Source of the DNA: Pseudomonas taiwanensis DSM 21245
GTDB lineage: Bacteria > Pseudomonadota > Gammaproteobacteria > Pseudomonadales > Pseudomonadaceae
DNA: 64,000 bases
Direction: 5' to 3'
NCBI RefSeq assembly: GCF_000425785.1
Contig: NZ_AUEC01000019.1
Coordinates: forward strand, 84,730-148,729
Made by a program: the position numbers and the translations under genes
The notes under the pieces: generated by a model
Told to the model about the DNA's origin: nothing
Databases searched by the model: none
The model's input: only the letters and a program-made list of their open reading frames with translations
In this document: positions 46,287-54,428 of the stretch, piece after piece
How positions within the stretch are numbered: the stretch's first letter is position 1
Layout of the letters: each line of letters begins with the position of its first letter

Positions 46287-46302
46287 TGGCAAGGCTGTTG
46301 CA
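46287..46302 (+). promoter_or_regulatory. Sigma54 (-24/-12) promoter of glnT
   Basis: TGGCAAGGCTGTTGCA matches the sigma54 pattern TGGC-x-TTGCA with exactly ten bases between the invariant GG (46288-46289) and GC (46300-46301). Transcription would begin near 46313, 74 bp ahead of the glnT ATG. Nitrogen control through an NtrC-type activator is inferred. Confidence 0.7.
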
Positions 46303-46311
46303 TTCCTGATA

Positions 46312-46326
46312 GGAAAGTAAATTTCC
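46312..46326. promoter_or_regulatory. Candidate operator 2 at the glnT transcription start
   Basis: GGAAAGTAAATTTCC is a palindrome with arms GGAAA/TTTCC. It sits at the expected start of the sigma54 transcript, where a bound repressor would block glnT expression. Confidence 0.5.
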
Positions 46327-46386
46327 CGTGCGGAATTACATGCAGGTCCACCATGCCTTGCCCCCTTACCCAGGAGTGTTCAACCC

Positions 46387-47721
46387 ATGTTGCCAGCAGA
46401 AACCCAGCGCACCCTCGATCAACACGGCATCAAGTACGTGTTGGCCCAATTCGTCGATATCCATGGCTCGGCGAAAACCAAATCGGTGCCGGTATCGGGC
46501 CTGAAGATGGTGGCCGAGGAGGGCGCCGGCTTCGCCGGGTTCGCCATCTGCGGTATGGGCATGGAACCCCATGGTCCGGACTTCATGGCCCGTGGTGATC
46601 TGTCCACACTGATCCCGGTGCCTTGGCAGCCCGGCTATGGTCGCGTGGTGTGCGTCGGTCACGTCAATGGCCAACCCTGGCCTTACGACAGCCGCTACGT
46701 GCTGCAACAACAGGTACAGCGCCTGGCCGACAAAGGCTGGACCCTGAACACTGGCCTCGAACCGGAGTTCAGCCTGTTTCGTCGGGACGAAAGCGGCAAG
46801 CTGCAGTTGGTGGATGCCTCGGACAACCTCGACAAACCTTGCTACGACTACAAAGGCTTGTCGCGTTCGCGGCTGTTCCTCGAGCGCCTGACCGAGGCCC
46901 TGCAGCCGGTCGGCTTCGACATCTACCAGATAGACCACGAGGATGCCAACGGCCAGTTCGAGATCAACTACACCTATTCCGATGCCATGGAGTCGGCCGA
47001 CCGTTTCACGTTCTTCCGCATGGCCGCCGGCGAGATCGCCAACGACCTGGGGATGATCTGCTCGTTCATGCCCAAACCTGACCCCAAGCGTGCGGGCAAT
47101 GGCATGCACTTTCACCTGTCGCTGGCCAGCAGCACCAACAAGAACCTGTTCCACGATCCCTCCGACAGCAGCGGCATGGGACTGTCCAAGCTGGCCTACC
47201 ACTTCGCCGCCGGCCTATTGGCCCATGGGCCGGCCCTGTGTGCCTTCGCCGCGCCAACGGTCAACTCGTACAAGCGCCTGGTGGTGGGCCGTTCGCTGTC
47301 TGGCGCCACCTGGGCTCCGGCTTTCGTCGCCTACGGCGCCAACAATCGCTCGGCCATGGTGCGCATTCCTTACGGGCGCCTGGAGTTTCGCCTGCCGGAC
47401 GCGGGCTGCAACCCTTATCTGGTCACCGCCGCGATCATCGCCGCCGGCCTGGATGGTATCGACCGGCAGTTGGAGCCGGGCGAGATGTGCAACGAGAACC
47501 TCTACAACCTCAGCCTCGAAGAGATCGCCGACCGCGGCATCAAGACCCTGCCGCAGTCGCTCAAGGAAGCCGCCGACGCCCTGGAGGCCGACCCGCTGTT
47601 CCGCGAGGTGTTGGGTGCCGAGATCGTCGACGAGTTCATCAAGCTCAAGCGCATGGAGTGGGTGGAATACAGCCGCCATGTCTCCGACTGGGAAATCCAG
47701 CGTTACACCGAGTTCTTCTGA
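46387..47721 (+). CDS. glnT: Type III glutamine synthetase-family ligase (GlnT/GmaS-like)
   Basis: The 444-residue GS-family enzyme has the expected blocks: GLEPEFSLF and [16 protein letters not shown] with metal-binding glutamates, the ATP-site NGMHFHLS and the [14 protein letters not shown]-terminal region. The GlnT/GmaS group joins glutamate with ammonia or methylamine (gamma-glutamylmethylamide synthetase). Co-transcription with glxBCD, relatives of N-methylglutamate synthase mgsABC, favours methylamine or a similar amine over plain ammonia, but this is inference. The gene heads the operon behind a sigma54-type promoter. CCCAGGAGT lies close before the ATG. Confidence 0.87.
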   Translation: MLPAETQRTLDQHGIKYVLAQFVDIHGSAKTKSVPVSGLKMVAEEGAGFAGFAICGMGMEPHGPDFMARGDLSTLIPVPWQPGYGRVVCVGHVNGQPWPYDSRYVLQQQVQRLADKGWTLNTGLEPEFSLFRRDESGKLQLVDASDNLDKPCYDYKGLSRSRLFLERLTEALQPVGFDIYQIDHEDANGQFEINYTYSDAMESADRFTFFRMAAGEIANDLGMICSFMPKPDPKRAGNGMHFHLSLASSTNKNLFHDPSDSSGMGLSKLAYHFAAGLLAHGPALCAFAAPTVNSYKRLVVGRSLSGATWAPAFVAYGANNRSAMVRIPYGRLEFRLPDAGCNPYLVTAAIIAAGLDGIDRQLEPGEMCNENLYNLSLEEIADRGIKTLPQSLKEAADALEADPLFREVLGAEIVDEFIKLKRMEWVEYSRHVSDWEIQRYTEFF

Positions 47722-47787
47722 CCGCCCCCAATCCCCTGGGCGGCTACAGCGAGCGCGGTCGCCCACTGCCTTGTAAGGAGTATCACC

Positions 47788-48693
47788 ATGTGTGGAATCG
47801 TAGGTCTGTACCTGAAAAAGCCCGAGCTGGAGGCCCAACTCGGCAAGCTGTTCGAACCCATGCTGCAAGCCATGACCGATCGCGGCCCCGACAGTGCCGG
47901 CTTTGCCATCTACGGCGACGAAGTGGCCGAGGGTTGGGTTAAGTTGACCTTGCAGGCCAGCGACATCGACTACCCCTGGACCGCCCTGATGGGCGAGCTG
48001 GAAGGGCGTCTTGGCTGCTCGCTGGACTGGTTCCAGAACGCCAGTGCCGCCGTGTTGAAGGTACACAGCAGCGAGGCCGCCGTGCGCCAGGCACTGGTCG
48101 AGCTGGCGCCGAACGTGCGCATCATGAGCGCTGGGCGGAGCATCGAGATTCTCAAGGGCATGGGCCTACCGGCGGAGATTTCCAGCCGTTTCGGCCTGGC
48201 CACCATGAAGGGCAGCCACATCATTGGTCATACCCGCATGGCCACCGAAAGCGCGGTGACCATGGAGGGCAGCCACCCGTTTTCCACCGGCGCCGACCTG
48301 TGCCTGGTGCACAACGGCTCGCTGTCCAACCACTTCCGTCTGCGCCAGGAGCTCAAGCGCGAAGGCATCAGCTTCGAGACCGACAACGACACCGAGGTGG
48401 CTGCCGGCTACCTGACCTGGCGCCTTCGCCAGGGCGACACCCTGGCCCAGGCCCTGGATGGTGCGCTGGAGGACCTGGATGGCTTCTTCACTTTCGCCAT
48501 CGGCACCCGCAACGGCTTTGCCGTGATTCGCGACCCGATCGCCTGCAAGCCGGCGGTGCTGGCCGAGACCGATGACTACGTGGCCATGGCCTCGGAGTAC
48601 CAGGCCCTGGCCAGTCTGCCAGGCATCGACAAGGCCAGGGTCTGGGAACCAGCACCCGCCACCCTCTACGTCTGGGAGCGCGAAAGCGCCTGA
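47788..48693 (+). CDS. glxB: Class II glutamine amidotransferase subunit (GlxB/MgsA-like)
   Basis: The 301-residue protein begins MCGIVGLY: cysteine 2 becomes the N-terminal catalytic nucleophile after methionine removal. Typical class II blocks follow: GHTRMATESAVTMEGSHPF, LVHNGSLSNHFRLRQEL and DGFFTFAIG. It corresponds to the amidotransferase domain of glutamate synthase, split into its own subunit, as in N-methylglutamate synthase (MgsA). It releases ammonia or methylamine from a glutamine-type substrate for transfer to 2-oxoglutarate. AAGGAG precedes the ATG; the next gene starts 28 bp after its stop. Confidence 0.88.
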   Translation: MCGIVGLYLKKPELEAQLGKLFEPMLQAMTDRGPDSAGFAIYGDEVAEGWVKLTLQASDIDYPWTALMGELEGRLGCSLDWFQNASAAVLKVHSSEAAVRQALVELAPNVRIMSAGRSIEILKGMGLPAEISSRFGLATMKGSHIIGHTRMATESAVTMEGSHPFSTGADLCLVHNGSLSNHFRLRQELKREGISFETDNDTEVAAGYLTWRLRQGDTLAQALDGALEDLDGFFTFAIGTRNGFAVIRDPIACKPAVLAETDDYVAMASEYQALASLPGIDKARVWEPAPATLYVWERESA

Positions 48694-48721
48694 CCCTTTC
48701 ACCGAACACTGGAGCACTTGC

Positions 48722-49396
48722 ATGAAGACCATCGACCTTTCCAGCGCCTCGGTGCGCGAGCTCAACCAGGCCTTGCACGGCGAGGTGCAAGACCGTGAAT
48801 GGCGGGTCAGCCACCCGGACGGCAAGCACAACCTGGCTGTAGGCATCAACCAGGCCGTTTCCGTGGACATCGACGGCCATGCCGGCTACTACTGCGCCGG
48901 AATGAACCAGAGGGCTAGCGTTACCGTGCACGGCAATGTCGGCGTGGGCGTTGCCGAGAACATGATGTCCGGCTCCGTGCGCGTCAAGGGCAGCGCCTCG
49001 CAAGCAGCCGGCGCGACTGCCCATGGCGGCTTGCTGGTGATCGAGGGCGATGCCGGAGCGCGTTGCGGCATTTCCATGAAGGGCGTGGACATCGTCGTCG
49101 GCGGCAGCATTGGCCATATGAGCTGCTTCATGGGCCAGGCCGGGCGCCTGGTGGTGTGCGGCGATGCGGGCGATGCACTGGGCGATTCACTGTATGAGGT
49201 GCGTATCTACGTCAAAGGCACGGTGCAGTCGCTGGGTTCTGACTGCATCGAAAAGGAAATGCGCGCCGAACACCTGCAAGAGCTGCAAGAGCTGCTGAAC
49301 AAGGCCGGCCTCGACCACAAGGCCGCCGATTTCAAACGCTACGGCTCGGCTCGCCAGCTGTACAACTTCAAAGTCGACAACGCCAGCGCGTACTGA
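48722..49396 (+). CDS. glxC: GXGXG-motif subunit of split glutamate synthase (GlxC/MgsB-like)
   Basis: The 224-residue protein is a right-handed beta-helix of GXGXG type: repeated turns such as VTVHGNVGVGVAENMMSGSVRVKG, HGGLLVIEGDAGARCGISMKG and GRLVVCGDAGDALGDSLYE. It corresponds to the C-terminal domain of glutamate synthase and to MgsB. It acts structurally in the complex with the amidotransferase and FMN subunits. It lies between glxB and glxD with short gaps (28 and 15 bp), so coordinated translation is expected. Confidence 0.87.
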   Translation: MKTIDLSSASVRELNQALHGEVQDREWRVSHPDGKHNLAVGINQAVSVDIDGHAGYYCAGMNQRASVTVHGNVGVGVAENMMSGSVRVKGSASQAAGATAHGGLLVIEGDAGARCGISMKGVDIVVGGSIGHMSCFMGQAGRLVVCGDAGDALGDSLYEVRIYVKGTVQSLGSDCIEKEMRAEHLQELQELLNKAGLDHKAADFKRYGSARQLYNFKVDNASAY

Positions 49397-49411
49397 ATCA
49401 GGAGCACCATC

Positions 49412-50737
49412 ATGAGCGAGCAACCCACCCCGGTACTGCGTGAGTCGGCCACCTTCGACCGCCTGACCATCCAGGAAATCCAGCGCGCCGCCGAAACCGG
49501 CATCTATGACATTCGTGGCGGTGGCACCAAGCGCCGTGTGCCGCATTTCGACGATCTGTTGCTGCTGGGCGCCAGCGTGTCGCGGTACCCGTTGGAAGGC
49601 TACCGCGAAAAATGCGGCACGGACGTAGTCCTGGGCACCCGTTTTGCCAAGAAGCCGATACACCTGAAAATCCCGGTGACCATCGCCGGCATGAGCTTCG
49701 GCGCGTTGTCAGCCAACGCCAAGGAGGCTCTGGGCCGTGGGGCCACCATCGCCGGTACCAGTACCACCACCGGTGACGGCGGCATGACCACGGAAGAGCG
49801 CGGCCAGTCGCAGCATCTTGTCTACCAGTACCTGCCTTCGCGCTATGGCATGAACCCGGATGACCTGCGCAAGGCCGACGCCATCGAGATCGTCCTTGGC
49901 CAGGGCGCCAAGCCTGGCGGCGGCGGTATGTTGCTGGGCATGAAAGTGACCGAGCGGGTGGCCGGTATGCGCACCTTGCCGATCGGGGTCGATCAGCGCA
50001 GCGCCTGCCGCCACCCGGATTGGACCGGACCGGATGACCTGGCGATCAAGATTGCCGAGCTGCGCGAGATCACCGATTGGGAAAAGCCCATCTACGTCAA
50101 GATCGGTGCCAGCCGACCGTACTATGACGTGAAGCTGGCGGTGAAGGCCGGTGCGGACGTGATCGTGCTCGACGGCATGCAGGGCGGTACCGCAGCGACC
50201 CAGGAAGTGTTCATTGAGCACGTGGGTATCCCGATCCTGCCAGCCATCCCGCAAGCGGTGCAGGCGCTGCAGGAAATGGGCATGCACCGCCAGGTTCAAC
50301 TGATTGTCTCCGGAGGCATCCGCAATGGTGCTGACGTGGCCAAAGCCATGGCCTTGGGCGCCGATGCCGTGGCCATCGGGACTGCCGCGCTGATCGCCCT
50401 GGGCGACAACCATCCACGGCTGGATGCCGAACTGAAAAAAATCGGCTCGGCTGCCGGCTTCTACGACGACTGGCAGAACGGCCGAGACCCAGCGGGTATC
50501 ACCACGCAGGACCCGGAGCTGGCCAAGCGCCTGAACCCGGAGGAGGCCGGTCGTCGCCTGGCCAACTACCTGCGGGTCCTGGTGCTCGAAGCCCAGACCA
50601 TGGCCCGCGCCTGCGGCAAGTCGCACCTGCACAACCTTGACCCTGAGGACCTGGTGGCGCTGACGGTGGAAGCAGCGGCCATGGCGCGGGTGCCGCTGGC
50701 GGGTACTGCCTGGGTACCGGGGCAGGCGCAGTACTGA
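49412..50737 (+). CDS. glxD: FMN-binding glutamate synthase domain subunit (GlxD/MgsC-like)
   Basis: The 441-residue TIM-barrel protein matches the central domain of glutamate synthase: PVTIAGMSFGALSANAKEALGRGA, then YVKIGASRPYYDVKLAVKAGADVIVLDGMQGGTAATQEVFIEHVGIP, and the FMN phosphate site IVSGGIRNGADVAKAMALGADAVAIGTAAL. It would reduce the imine formed between 2-oxoglutarate and ammonia or methylamine. It is the last gene of the glnT operon, which ends at the hairpin 50759-50790. No N-methylglutamate dehydrogenase genes follow, so any second half of that pathway lies elsewhere. Confidence 0.88.
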   Translation: MSEQPTPVLRESATFDRLTIQEIQRAAETGIYDIRGGGTKRRVPHFDDLLLLGASVSRYPLEGYREKCGTDVVLGTRFAKKPIHLKIPVTIAGMSFGALSANAKEALGRGATIAGTSTTTGDGGMTTEERGQSQHLVYQYLPSRYGMNPDDLRKADAIEIVLGQGAKPGGGGMLLGMKVTERVAGMRTLPIGVDQRSACRHPDWTGPDDLAIKIAELREITDWEKPIYVKIGASRPYYDVKLAVKAGADVIVLDGMQGGTAATQEVFIEHVGIPILPAIPQAVQALQEMGMHRQVQLIVSGGIRNGADVAKAMALGADAVAIGTAALIALGDNHPRLDAELKKIGSAAGFYDDWQNGRDPAGITTQDPELAKRLNPEEAGRRLANYLRVLVLEAQTMARACGKSHLHNLDPEDLVALTVEAAAMARVPLAGTAWVPGQAQY

Positions 50738-50758
50738 TGTTGTTGCACTGACTGCTCT

Positions 50759-50790
50759 GGTCTCATCGCCGGCTTGCCGGCGATGAGACC
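50759..50790 (+). terminator. Palindromic terminator/REP after the glx operon
   Basis: A perfect 15-bp stem (GGTCTCATCGCCGGC / GCCGGCGATGAGACC) with a TT centre lies between convergent glxD and the Lrp gene. The GCCGGCTTGCCGGC core is REP-like. Confidence 0.65.
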
Positions 50791-50800
50791 GATGCAACGC

Positions 50801-51253
50801 CTACATCGGCAACAGCCGATCCTGGATCACCTCTTTCATCACCAATGTCGAACTCAAGCGTTTCACATTGGGAATGCTGGTCAATTGCTCGTCGTACAGC
50901 TTCTGAAACGCCGGCAGGTCCTTGGCCACCACATGCAACAAGTAATCTGGGTCGCCAAACAACCGCTGGGCCTCGACGATCTGCGGAATTTCACCCAGTG
51001 CGCCTTCGAAATCGGCCACGGGCTGGCGGGTGACTTCGCGCAAGGTGACGAACACCAATGCCGCGAAATTGAGCCCCAAGGCCGAGGGCGCTAAGCGTGC
51101 GTGATAGCCAAGAATCGCGCCGTTCTCCTCCAGCGCCTTCAGCCGCCTGTGGCATGGCGACAGGCTCAGGCCGACGCGGTCGGCGAGCTCTGTGACCGAC
51201 AGCCGACCGTCTTTTTGCAGTTCGGCAAGTATCTTTCTGTCTGTTCTGTCCAT
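50801..51253 (-). CDS. Lrp/AsnC-family transcriptional regulator
   Basis: The 150-residue protein has a winged HTH (LDRTDRKILAELQKDGRLSVTELADRVGLSLSPCHRRLKALEENGAI type, residues 3-50) and a RAM ligand domain (ALVFVTLREVTRQPVADFEGAL ... GDPDYLLHVVAKDL). It is divergent from a LysE-type amino acid exporter, the classic pairing of an amino-acid sensor with its efflux gene. GGAAGATTCTTCC-type symmetry next to the start may be its own site. The start is ATG 51253. Confidence 0.88.
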   Translation of the reverse strand: MDRTDRKILAELQKDGRLSVTELADRVGLSLSPCHRRLKALEENGAILGYHARLAPSALGLNFAALVFVTLREVTRQPVADFEGALGEIPQIVEAQRLFGDPDYLLHVVAKDLPAFQKLYDEQLTSIPNVKRLSSTLVMKEVIQDRLLPM

Positions 51254-51364
51254 TGGGAAGAATCTTCCACCAAATAACGTTCCGCGGGGAATATACGAAA
51301 GAAAATCCCCTGGCGGAACCCGTACGCTGTGTCCATCCCCTACCGCGTGCAAAGGAAGTTTCAA

Positions 51365-51982
51365 GTGGCTATGAGTGTGCTGATGGCGTTCTGGGCCGTG
51401 TCGTTGCTGTTCGTGATTACCCCCGGAGCCGACTGGGCATATGCCATCTCGGCGGGCATGCGTGGGCGCTGGGTGATGCCGGCGGTAGCAGGAATGCTGT
51501 CGGGGCATTTCATGGCCACACTGGTGGTGGCGGCGGGTGTTGGTACCGTGCTGGCGGGGCACCCCGTGGCCTTGATGTTGCTGACGCTGGCCGGCTGCAT
51601 CTACTTGCTGTGGCTGGGCGGCAATCTGTTGCTCAGCCCACCGGTGCCGCAATCGGGGCAAAGCAGTATTGCTGACTCTGGCAAGCGCTGGGCACTGAAG
51701 GGCTTTTGCGTGAGCGGCCTGAACCCCAAGGTGTTCCTGTTGTTCCTGGCCTTGCTGCCGCAGTTCACCGACCCGCAATCGAGCTGGCCGGTACCGTTGC
51801 AGATTCTGCTGCTGGGCCTGGTGCACTTGTGCAGTTCGCTGGTGGTCTATTCGCTGGTGGGGTACGGCGCCAAGGCGGTGCTGAGCAGCCGTCCGGGCGC
51901 GGCCAGGATGGTCGGGCGGGTGTCAGGGGGGGTGATGATCCTGGTCGCAGTGGGGTTGATTGCGGGGCAGTTGGGCAGTTGA
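51365..51982 (+). CDS. LysE/RhtB-family amino acid exporter
   Basis: About 205 residues with six hydrophobic helices. The LysE/RhtB hallmarks are visible: FVITPGADWAYAISAGMRGR at the start (family ITPGPD), LTLAGCIYLLWLGGNLL, and GFCVSGLNPKVFLLFLALLPQF (family NPK). It should export an amino acid or derivative. The GTG at 51365 has AAGGAAG 6 bp upstream and is preferred over the ATG at 51371 (12 bp). The divergent Lrp-type gene is the likely regulator. Confidence 0.85.
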   Translation: MAMSVLMAFWAVSLLFVITPGADWAYAISAGMRGRWVMPAVAGMLSGHFMATLVVAAGVGTVLAGHPVALMLLTLAGCIYLLWLGGNLLLSPPVPQSGQSSIADSGKRWALKGFCVSGLNPKVFLLFLALLPQFTDPQSSWPVPLQILLLGLVHLCSSLVVYSLVGYGAKAVLSSRPGAARMVGRVSGGVMILVAVGLIAGQLGS

Positions 51983-51998
51983 TCACGCCTTTGTCGGC

Positions 51999-52562
51999 TC
52001 AGCGCATGAAATGCACTTTGCCGGTATCGTCATTACCCATGTAGATCCCATACACCCCCGCCTGCCGTTCAAGGATGTAACGCTCGAGAATCTGTCGGAT
52101 CGCCGGGTAGTAGATGTCGTCCCAGGGAATCTCGTCAGGCTCGAAGAACTGGTAAGCCATTGTCTCGGGCCCGAACTGGCCGGTCTCTTCGGTGGCGATG
52201 GCGCGGAAGATGATGTACACCTCGCTGATCTTCGGCACGCTGAAGATCGAATAAGGCGAGACGATATCGGCGCGCACGCCGCTTTCTTCCCAGACTTCGC
52301 GCAGGGCCGCCTGTTCGGTGGTTTCACCGGCCTCCATGAAACCGGCCGGCAAGGTCCAGGTGCCTGGACGGGGAGGGATGGCACGCTGGCACAGCAGGTA
52401 CTTGCCCTCGCGCTCGATGATGCAGCCGGCGATGATCTTCGGGTTGATGTAGTGGACGTAGCCACAGCCAGGGCAGTGCAGGCGCTCGTGGGTGTCGCCA
52501 GTGGGAACGCCCCGGGCCAGTTCCGTGGTGCAGTGCGGGCAGTAGCGCGGGGCGGTGGGCAT
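51999..52562 (-). CDS. Zinc-ribbon Nudix hydrolase
   Basis: The 187-residue protein has an N-terminal zinc ribbon (C8, C11, C30, C33) and a Nudix domain with a complete box (residues about 74-96: GFMEAGE then REVWEESG). The family hydrolyses nucleoside diphosphates linked to other groups, such as NADH, ADP-ribose or FAD. The zinc ribbon plus a short length resembles NudC-like and ADP-ribose pyrophosphatase proteins. It follows the GntR gene by 2 bp and is probably co-transcribed, so a link to flavin or NAD turnover in the catabolic cluster is possible. Confidence 0.86.
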   Translation of the reverse strand: MPTAPRYCPHCTTELARGVPTGDTHERLHCPGCGYVHYINPKIIAGCIIEREGKYLLCQRAIPPRPGTWTLPAGFMEAGETTEQAALREVWEESGVRADIVSPYSIFSVPKISEVYIIFRAIATEETGQFGPETMAYQFFEPDEIPWDDIYYPAIRQILERYILERQAGVYGIYMGNDDTGKVHFMR

Positions 52563-52564
52563 GG

Positions 52565-53317
52565 TCAGCGGCCTATGCGAGGTTCCTTGAGGGCCAGGGG
52601 CTCGACGATATCGCGCACCTTGGTGTTGTCGTCCTGCTTCTGGCGCAGGTATTCCAGCGCTACCTTGGCGGCGGCGCGAACGTGGTCGACCGAAGCTTGG
52701 TGGGCAACCACTGGGTCGCCACTCTTGATCGCCTCGACAATCTTCTCCATCTCACGGTTGCTGGCGCCGCGGCGGTTCTCTTGCGACACCGAAGTGGCGC
52801 GCAGGTAGCTGATGCGGGCCTGAAGCTGGCGTAGCTGTTGCGCCGCCACCTGGTTGCCGGAGCCTTCGAGCAGGACGTCGTAGAAGCCTTGTACCGACTC
52901 GAGCACTTGCTGCAGTTCGCCTTCTTCGAGGGCTTCGCGGTTGACCTCGAGGGCGCGCTCAAGGGCGCGGATGTCCTTGGCCTTGGCGTTGAGCGTGAAC
53001 AGCTGCACGATCAGGCCTTCGAGTACACAGCGCAGCTCGTAGATGTCGCGGGCATCTTCCAGGGTGATGATGGCAACGCGTGGGCCCTTGGCGTCGGCGA
53101 ATTCCACCAGGCCTTCGGATTCCAGGTGACGCAGGGCTTCGCGCACCGAGGTGCGGCTCACGCCAAGGCGGTCGCAGAGGTCGCGCTCTACCAGGCGGTC
53201 GCCTGGTAGAAGGTGGAAATTCATGATCGCGCCGCGCAGCTTGTCGAGCACGATTTCACGCAGAGTAACGGGGTTGCGGTTGACCTTGAAGCTGTCGTCG
53301 AGTGGCTGGCGTTTCAT
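52565..53317 (-). CDS. GntR-family (FadR subfamily) transcriptional regulator of the catabolic cluster
   Basis: The 250-residue protein has a GntR winged HTH (LREIVLDKLRGAIMNFHLLPGDRLVERDLCDRLGVSRTSVREALRHLESEGLV, residues 17-70) and an all-helical FCD ligand domain (ARDIYELRCVLEGLIVQLF; SFEAIKSGD-type helix; HVRAAAKVALEYL). FadR-subfamily proteins bind TGGTnnnACCA-type palindromes. Three such sites (57444, 59360, 59532) lie upstream of the cluster genes, so this is the obvious candidate regulator. The ligand is probably the pathway substrate or an intermediate. Confidence 0.88.
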   Translation of the reverse strand: MKRQPLDDSFKVNRNPVTLREIVLDKLRGAIMNFHLLPGDRLVERDLCDRLGVSRTSVREALRHLESEGLVEFADAKGPRVAIITLEDARDIYELRCVLEGLIVQLFTLNAKAKDIRALERALEVNREALEEGELQQVLESVQGFYDVLLEGSGNQVAAQQLRQLQARISYLRATSVSQENRRGASNREMEKIVEAIKSGDPVVAHQASVDHVRAAAKVALEYLRQKQDDNTKVRDIVEPLALKEPRIGR

Positions 53318-53404
53318 CAGGTGCGCTCTTTATGAGGCTGTTGCGCCAACATCGCGGAGTGCCTTGAACCTGGCACTCCTTGCAGTGGTTCGAACAGCCC
53401 GTTG

Positions 53405-53794
53405 TTAACGGGTTGACTCCGCATCGGCTTCGGCGAACGCTTCGCGGGCCAGGCGGAAACTGTCCACCGCCGCGGGTACGCCGCAATAAATGCCGACCTG
53501 GAGCAGGATCTCGCGAATCTGTTCACGGCTCAGGCCATTGCGCAATGCGCCGCGAATGTGCAGCTTGAGCTCGTGGGGCCGGTTGAGCGCGGAAATCATG
53601 GCCAAGTTTATCATGCTGCGCTCTTTGAGCGACAAGCCTTCGCGGCCCCAGACGTGGCCCCAGCAGTACTCGGTGACCAGCTCCTGCAAGGGCTTGGTGA
53701 AGTCGTCGGCATTCTGGATCGAACGGTTGACGTACTCCTCGCCCAGCACCTGGGTACGGATCTGCAGGCCCTTGTCGTACTTTTCGTTGCTCAT
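53405..53794 (-). CDS. Carboxymuconolactone decarboxylase-like (AhpD-fold) protein
   Basis: The 129-residue protein shows the CMD fold: ELVTEYCWGHVWGREGLSLKERSMINLAMISALNRPHELKLHIRGALRNGLSREQIREILLQVGIYCGVPAA. The CxxC of peroxidase-type AhpD proteins is absent, so it resembles 4-carboxymuconolactone decarboxylase and related lyases or isomerases acting on small carboxylic acids or lactones. It lies between the flavin reductase and GntR genes of the cluster. Its exact reaction is unknown. An intrinsic terminator just upstream (53817-53854) could give it partly separate expression. Confidence 0.84.
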   Translation of the reverse strand: MSNEKYDKGLQIRTQVLGEEYVNRSIQNADDFTKPLQELVTEYCWGHVWGREGLSLKERSMINLAMISALNRPHELKLHIRGALRNGLSREQIREILLQVGIYCGVPAAVDSFRLAREAFAEADAESTR

Positions 53795-53816
53795 TGCCGT
53801 GCTCCGAATGAAAAAG

Positions 53817-53854
53817 GGGGCCGCAACCGAGGGTGAGAGGGTGGGCGCGGCCCC
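53817..53854 (-). terminator. Intrinsic terminator between flavin reductase and CMD-like genes
   Basis: On the minus strand GGGGCCGC pairs with GCGGCCCC around a 22-nt loop, followed by CTTTTT. It would reduce read-through into the CMD-like and GntR genes. Confidence 0.55.
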
Positions 53855-53877
53855 TGAAAACAGGGGAATGTGTGTGA

Positions 53878-53907
53878 GCTTCTGCGCGGTTTTACCCGCG
53901 AAGAAGC
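53878..53907. repeat. REP-like inverted repeat
   Basis: GCTTCTGCGCGGT-TTT-ACCCGCGAAGAAGC is a near-perfect palindrome with the same CGCGGGT/ACCCGCG core as the element at 42066. It lies 22 bp after the flavin reductase stop on the minus strand. Confidence 0.55.
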
Positions 53908-53929
53908 CAACACCGCTTCCTTGGGGGTC

Positions 53930-54415
53930 TTAACCCAAAGGTGGCAGGGCACCTAGCTTGCCTTTGTGGTAGACCATCGGCGTCACCGGCTCGGCTGGCA
54001 GCACCAGGTTCTTCACCGCGCCAACGATGATCGCGTGGTCGCCGCCGTCGTATTCACGCCACAGTTCGCACTCTATGATCGCCGTGGCCTTGCTCAGCAA
54101 CGGGTTGCCCAGTTCGCTCAGGTGCCATTCGATGCCTTTGGCCTTGTCCTTGCCTTTACCGGCGAAGGCGTAAGCCTCAGCAGTCTGGTCGGCTGACAGC
54201 AGGTGAATGGCGAACTGCTTGCTGTCACGCAGGATCGGGTAGGTGTCGGAGGCGTAGTTGGGACAGAACAGCACCAGTGCCGGGTCGATCGACAGCGCGC
54301 TGAACGCGCTGGCGGTGATGCCGACGATGGCGCCGTCGGCATCGAGGGTGGTGACCACCGTCACGCCGGACGGGAAGGAGCTCATCACGTCTTTGTAGAT
54401 GCCAGGTTCGATCAT
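53930..54415 (-). CDS. Flavin reductase (HpaC/RutF-like), copy 1
   Basis: The 161-residue protein is a short-chain NAD(P)H:flavin reductase: FPSGVTVVTTLDADGAIVGITASAFSALSIDPALVLFCPNYASDTYPILRDSKQFAIHLLSADQ and the GGDHAIIVGAVKNL end. It supplies reduced FMN or FAD to a partner monooxygenase such as the luciferase-family enzyme at 57707. A second copy (58817) is clearly homologous over the full length (about two thirds identical by eye), so the two arose by duplication. It starts 14 bp after the aldehyde dehydrogenase stop. Confidence 0.88.
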   Translation of the reverse strand: MIEPGIYKDVMSSFPSGVTVVTTLDADGAIVGITASAFSALSIDPALVLFCPNYASDTYPILRDSKQFAIHLLSADQTAEAYAFAGKGKDKAKGIEWHLSELGNPLLSKATAIIECELWREYDGGDHAIIVGAVKNLVLPAEPVTPMVYHKGKLGALPPLG

Positions 54416-54428
54416 CTCGTGTTACCTC

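Larger units (their letters stand above)
46044..46386. promoter_or_regulatory. Divergent control region of the glnT-glx operon
   Basis: This 343-bp stretch holds no gene. It contains a sigma54-type promoter (46287-46302), two related palindromes (46144-46158 and 46312-46326), and REP-like CGCCGGCTTGCTGGCG at about 46247-46262. An A/T-rich patch (46157-46180) lies near the regulator's side. Confidence 0.65.
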
